DNA of 27,490 nucleotides, taken from the NCBI GenBank assembly GCA_026388345.1, contig JAPLJY010000030.1, forward strand, positions 1 to 27,490, given 5' to 3'. The first letter of the stretch is position 1; each line of letters opens with the position of its first letter. A program made the translations under genes and the position numbers. Under the pieces are notes generated by a model, which did not search any database, was not told the origin of the DNA, and saw only the letters and a list, made by a program, of their open reading frames with translations. The DNA comes from Deltaproteobacteria bacterium. Its GTDB lineage: Bacteria > Desulfobacterota > Syntrophia > Syntrophales > UBA5619. This document shows, piece by piece, positions 24,928-27,490 of this stretch.

Positions 24928-25659
24928 TCATGGGTGATCGAAGAGATACCCTACGGAGCGGAGACTGCGGAAATAGACGGGGTTCTGCGGGTCATCCTCG
25001 AAATACTTTCTGAGTCGGACAAGGAAAATGTCCACGGTCCGGGTCGTCGTCACGCCGGAGTAACCCCATCCGACCTCTAACAGGATTTTACGGGTCAGGG
25101 GTTTCCCCCGGTTGGCGATGAAGATCTTGAGCAGCCGGACCTCCTGTTCGGTCAACTGGATGGTTCCCTGTCTGGATTCCGCCGTCATCGTTGTAAAGTC
25201 GATTGTGTTGCTGCCGAAGGTGTATTTCTTTGTTTCCGCCGGGTCTTCAGGCGCGCTGAGTGTGGAATGATCATGGCCCCAGAGGGACCGGGTCAGGAGG
25301 CGTTCGACCCTCAGCAGAAATTCCGCAAGGTTGAAGGGCTTGGCCAGGTAGTCGTCGACGCCGCACGAAAAGCCTTTGATCCGGTCGTCGGGCGCCCCCT
25401 TGGCCGAAAGGATCAGAACAGGAAGACGCTCGTCCTGCAGGCGGATGTGGCGCAGCACGGAGAGGCCGTCCAGGGCGGGGAGCATGATGTCCAGGACAAT
25501 CAGGTCCGGATTCCACTCCTTCCACATCCGGAGGCCTTCTGTCCCGCTGCCGGCAATGGCCGTTTCATAACCCTGCAGCATGAGATTCAGCTTCAGCCCC
25601 TCGGCGATGTGCGTGTCATCCTCGACAATGAGGATGCGCCTTTTCTTAGTCTGTTTCAT
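24928..25659 (-). CDS. OmpR/PhoB-family response regulator
   Basis: 243 residues. Receiver domain 8-122 with acidic pair EDD (13-15), phospho-acceptor Asp57 in DLIVLDIMLPALDG, and Lys in LAKPFNL. The switch Thr/Ser is the Ser in LILSAKG. The C-terminal winged helix (about 148-243) shows ELTEQEVRLLKIF-type residues, LTRKILLEVGWGY and TRTVDIFLVRLRKYFEDDP, then YFRSLRSVGYLF. The start overlaps the kinase stop by ATGA. The gene converges on the receiver-HPt gene with only 15 bases between stops. Known family role: phosphorylated dimers bind tandem direct repeats. The 11-bp repeat at 26905-26926 upstream of this operon is the natural candidate (inference). Confidence 0.95.
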   Translation of the reverse strand: MKQTKKRRILIVEDDTHIAEGLKLNLMLQGYETAIAGSGTEGLRMWKEWNPDLIVLDIMLPALDGLSVLRHIRLQDERLPVLILSAKGAPDDRIKGFSCGVDDYLAKPFNLAEFLLRVERLLTRSLWGHDHSTLSAPEDPAETKKYTFGSNTIDFTTMTAESRQGTIQLTEQEVRLLKIFIANRGKPLTRKILLEVGWGYSGVTTTRTVDIFLVRLRKYFEDDPQNPVYFRSLRSVGYLFDHP

Positions 25660-26627
25660 TTTCTTTCCCTTTCCGCAACCTTTTCCGGAAGGATCAGCGT
25701 CAACACGGATCCCTTCCCCGCACCTGCACTGTCGGCTACCATTTTCCCATGATGAAGTCGGGCGATCTGCTGGACGAGATAGAGGCCGATCCCGCTTCCC
25801 CCCACGGGGATTGGACCATCGTGCCGGGCCTGATAGAACTTGCTGAAGATTCGCTTGCGCTCTGCCTGGGCGATGCCGATTCCGTTGTCCCGGAAGTGGA
25901 TCAGTAGAGATTTCTCCTTATTTTCAAAGGTGATGTCGATCCGGGGTTTCCCGGAGGTGTTGTATTTGAGGGCATTCGTCAGGATATTCATGAGGAGCAT
26001 CTCGAACAGGGAGGTGATCACAGGATAAAAGAGAGGACCTCCGGAAGGCGGGTCCACGCGGATGTCGCAGTCGTGGAAAATATGGCGGTTATCGTTGATG
26101 AACTGCCGGATGGTCTCCGGAAGGTCAACCGATGTGGGTGCCCCTTCCTGAAGCCGGCTTTCGATCCGGGCGAGGTTCAGAATGCTGTTGATGTTGGCGG
26201 AGAGACGTTCCACGTCCAGGAGCATGAAACCCATGTATTTGAGCTGCTCCTCCCTGGGCAGGTCGTGTTTCGTGAACGTCTCGAGATAGAGTTTCAGAGA
26301 GGTCACGGGGGTCTTAAGCTCATGGGTGAAATTGTTGATGAACGTATGCTGGAGGCGGTAGAGCTGCAGCGTCTTTAAATTGTAGATGAAGATGATGAGG
26401 ATTCCTACCAGGATGACGCCGACCAGGAGCGACAAAATGAGGATCACCACCCAGGTTCGGGCCTCGAAGAACTGGTTGGCGTCAAGCTGATAACGCCGGA
26501 TTACCGAATTCAGGTTTTCGCTGACGCTGATGTACCAGTAGATGTAAAGAAAGAGGGAGATCGCCAGCGCGACGGTGGACAGGGTAAAGATAAAAACCGG
26601 ATGGATGAACCATTTCGCCTGTTTCAT
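25656..26627 (-). CDS. Sensor histidine kinase (partner of the OmpR-family regulator)
   Basis: 323 residues from ATG 26627 (AAGGAAAGG upstream); a longer frame to 26699 runs into intergenic repeats. TM1 is about 12-33 (FIFTLSTVALAISLFLYIYW), then a short periplasmic loop of about 25 residues. TM2 is about 58-83 (TWVVILILSLLVGVILVGIL). HisKA has phospho-His102 in NNFTHELKTPVTSLKLYLET, and HATPase_c has NILTNALKYNTSG, FRDNGIGI and VGGSGIGLYLVQQIA. The small periplasmic loop argues against a large ligand pocket; membrane or partner-protein sensing is likelier. No HAMP domain is evident. Co-transcribed with the regulator through the 4-base overlap. Confidence 0.93.
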   Translation of the reverse strand: MKQAKWFIHPVFIFTLSTVALAISLFLYIYWYISVSENLNSVIRRYQLDANQFFEARTWVVILILSLLVGVILVGILIIFIYNLKTLQLYRLQHTFINNFTHELKTPVTSLKLYLETFTKHDLPREEQLKYMGFMLLDVERLSANINSILNLARIESRLQEGAPTSVDLPETIRQFINDNRHIFHDCDIRVDPPSGGPLFYPVITSLFEMLLMNILTNALKYNTSGKPRIDITFENKEKSLLIHFRDNGIGIAQAERKRIFSKFYQARHDGPIPVGGSGIGLYLVQQIARLHHGKMVADSAGAGKGSVLTLILPEKVAERERK

Positions 26628-26716
26628 TTGCAACCTTTCCTTCCTCGACCGTTTTATCGAGATCTGGCCCCCTGGAAATCGGATCCCGAAAGCGCGCATT
26701 GGAGATTTTTAGGGGC

Positions 26717-26752
26717 ACCCTGCCCCCGCAGCGAAGCGAGGAGGCGCAGGGT
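26717..26752. repeat. GC-rich inverted repeat ACCCTGC / GCAGGGT
   Basis: ACCCTGC (26717-26723) and GCAGGGT (26746-26752) form a 7-bp stem around a 22-base loop that can fold further (CGC..GCG). It is the first of three neighbouring REP-like hairpins. Confidence 0.5.
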
Positions 26753-26762
26753 CGAAAAATGT

Positions 26763-26790
26763 GAAGCTCCCGCTTACAGGGCGGGGCTTC
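26763..26790. repeat. REP/IS605-like hairpin, copy A
   Basis: GAAGC-T-CCCGC (26763-26773) pairs with GCGGG-GCTTC (26781-26790), ten base pairs with one bulged T and a 7-base loop. It shares GGCGGGGCTT with copy B. Hairpins of the form GAAGCCCCGCC..GGCGGGGCTTC resemble those at IS200/IS605 ends and REP elements. No transposase is present. Confidence 0.5.
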
Positions 26791-26827
26791 CCGACAAGGA
26801 AACCGTCTGTTTTATTGCGCCCCTTAT

Positions 26828-26849
26828 CCCCGCCTGCAAGGCGGGGCTT
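26828..26849. repeat. REP/IS605-like hairpin, copy B
   Basis: CCCCGCC (26828-26834), loop TGCAA, GGCGGGG (26840-26846), a perfect 7-bp stem, followed by CTT as in copy A 38 bases upstream. Confidence 0.55.
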
Positions 26850-26904
26850 GCGGGATGCGCTCCCGGTCCAGCGCGCGAAGGGGTCACGATTTCCAGGGGG
26901 CCTC

Positions 26905-26926
26905 GTATTGTAAAAGTATTGTAAAA
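26905..26926. promoter_or_regulatory. Tandem 11-bp direct repeat, candidate OmpR/PhoB-type binding box
   Basis: GTATTGTAAAA occurs twice back to back (26905-26915 and 26916-26926). OmpR/PhoB-family regulators bind direct repeats with 10-11 bp spacing; the pho box has an 11-bp period. The repeat lies between the kinase/regulator operon and the divergent B12-binding gene, where it could control either or both. Confidence 0.5.
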
Positions 26927-27010
26927 CGGCAACTTGGCCCTTCACAATTGCTTGAATATCGATTAGCGTATCACCCGACGGCCAAAGACGGCCTTAAAAA
27001 GGAGAATAGC

Positions 27011-27490
27011 ATGCCGGAAAGAAATCAGCCAGTCCATCCTCTCGGAAGCCATGCCCGCGTCCTGCTCGCGAGCGTCTTTGGGCCCTACGCCCGGGATGAC
27101 GAGTACGGAAGCCGCAAAATCAACCCCATGGAACTCTATCAGAATCAGGTCACCCGTGTCCAGGGGGGGTTCTCGCTCCGGATGTTTCATCGCTCCTTCG
27201 GGTTGATGATGATCCAGAACAACCTGGACGCCCCCTGCACCCTGTTGGATTTTCCCACCCTGGAGGATTTCACGGCAGAGATCACTGAGAACAGCTACGA
27301 CATCATCGGGATCGGCGCCATCATCCCGAATATCGGCAAGGTCCGGAAGATGTGCAAGCTGATCCGGCGGCATCAGCCGGCCGCAACGATCGTCATCGGC
27401 GGCCATATCAGCAACAAGGAGGGCCTCAATGAGCTGATCGATGCGGACCATATCGTGCGCGGGGAGGGGATTCGCTGGTTTCAGCGCTAC
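27011..27490 (+). CDS. B12-binding-domain protein, probably radical SAM (partial, 3' end missing)
   Basis: The first 160 codons are open from ATG 27011 to the window end with no stop. AAGGAG lies seven bases upstream. The visible part begins ARVLLASVFGPYARDDEYGS. It then shows the core of a B12-binding Rossmann domain: YDIIGIGAIIPNIGKVRKMC, then ATIVIGGHISN and HIVRGEG (usual ...DVVGIS......A..L...I....P...VVGG.......D..V.GEG). In this family a radical SAM domain normally follows; it is outside the window, so the CxxxCxxC motif is unseen. Most such proteins are methyltransferases or cyclases acting on small molecules, lipids or RNA; no substrate can be named. The DxHxxG cobalamin ligand motif is not seen here, consistent with many radical SAM members. 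Confidence 0.75.
   Translation, partial: MPERNQPVHPLGSHARVLLASVFGPYARDDEYGSRKINPMELYQNQVTRVQGGFSLRMFHRSFGLMMIQNNLDAPCTLLDFPTLEDFTAEITENSYDIIGIGAIIPNIGKVRKMCKLIRRHQPAATIVIGGHISNKEGLNELIDADHIVRGEGIRWFQRY

Larger units (their letters stand above)
26628..27010. other. 383-base intergenic region with hairpin repeats and divergent control signals
   Basis: It lies between the divergent kinase gene and the B12-binding gene. It holds, in order, three GC-rich inverted repeats (26717-26752, 26763-26790, 26828-26846) and a tandem 11-bp AT-rich direct repeat (26905-26926). A 107-codon + strand frame crosses it, but it is made of the repeats and starts inside the kinase gene, so it is not called. Confidence 0.6.

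Noticed and set aside
26601..26924. 107-codon + strand frame over the hairpin repeats
   Set aside because: Starts inside the kinase gene and consists of translated repeats.

Overview
The window looks like a Gram-negative chromosome of fairly high GC, with a periplasmic lytic transglycosylase, an OmpA-type outer-membrane protein and several exported proteins. The many sensor kinases, the duplicated-PAS LuxR regulator, the N-type ATPase operon and the B12-dependent radical SAM start together suggest a deltaproteobacterial (Desulfobacterota), possibly syntrophic, anaerobe. That placement is inference from gene content only. No rRNA, tRNA, CRISPR array or complete transposon was seen.

Left end (1-1422): an AT-richer accessory segment. 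It starts inside an integron attC-like site, carries one cassette-like gene of unknown function flanked by inverted GTTAGCC/GGCTAAC cores, then the left half of a second attC-like site, then a MazF-type toxin-antitoxin pair with its own promoter and palindromic operator. After a 331-base gap comes a GC-rich housekeeping block on the + strand: ndk, a GuaA-like ATP pyrophosphatase without a glutaminase domain, and a Slt-type lytic transglycosylase.

Centre (5219-13708, all - strand): a long operon. It opens with a membrane protein carrying an RsbRD-like N-terminal domain, runs through nine genes in the order atpD-C-Q-R-B-E-F-A-G, and ends with a cytidylate-kinase-like protein. This is the arrangement known for N-ATPases: no separate delta gene, and the extra small membrane genes atpQ and atpR. 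The c subunit has the Gln / Glu-Ser / Tyr set used for Na+ binding, and the b subunit appears to end in a delta-like domain. A two-PAS LuxR-type regulator (13948-15441) lies upstream on the same strand.

Right part (15688-27490): an RraA-family protein, a SRAP-domain protein, an OmpA-family protein with three exact 30-residue thrombospondin type-3 repeats, and an exported zinc phospholipase C / S1-P1 nuclease-like enzyme. These are followed by a phosphorelay cassette: a PstS-like binding protein, a hybrid histidine kinase split by a one-base slip in a run of eight G, and a receiver-HPt protein. A convergent OmpR-type response regulator/histidine kinase pair follows. Its upstream region holds REP/IS605-like hairpins and a tandem 11-bp direct repeat that could be the regulator's binding site. 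The window ends inside a B12-binding (radical SAM-type) gene.
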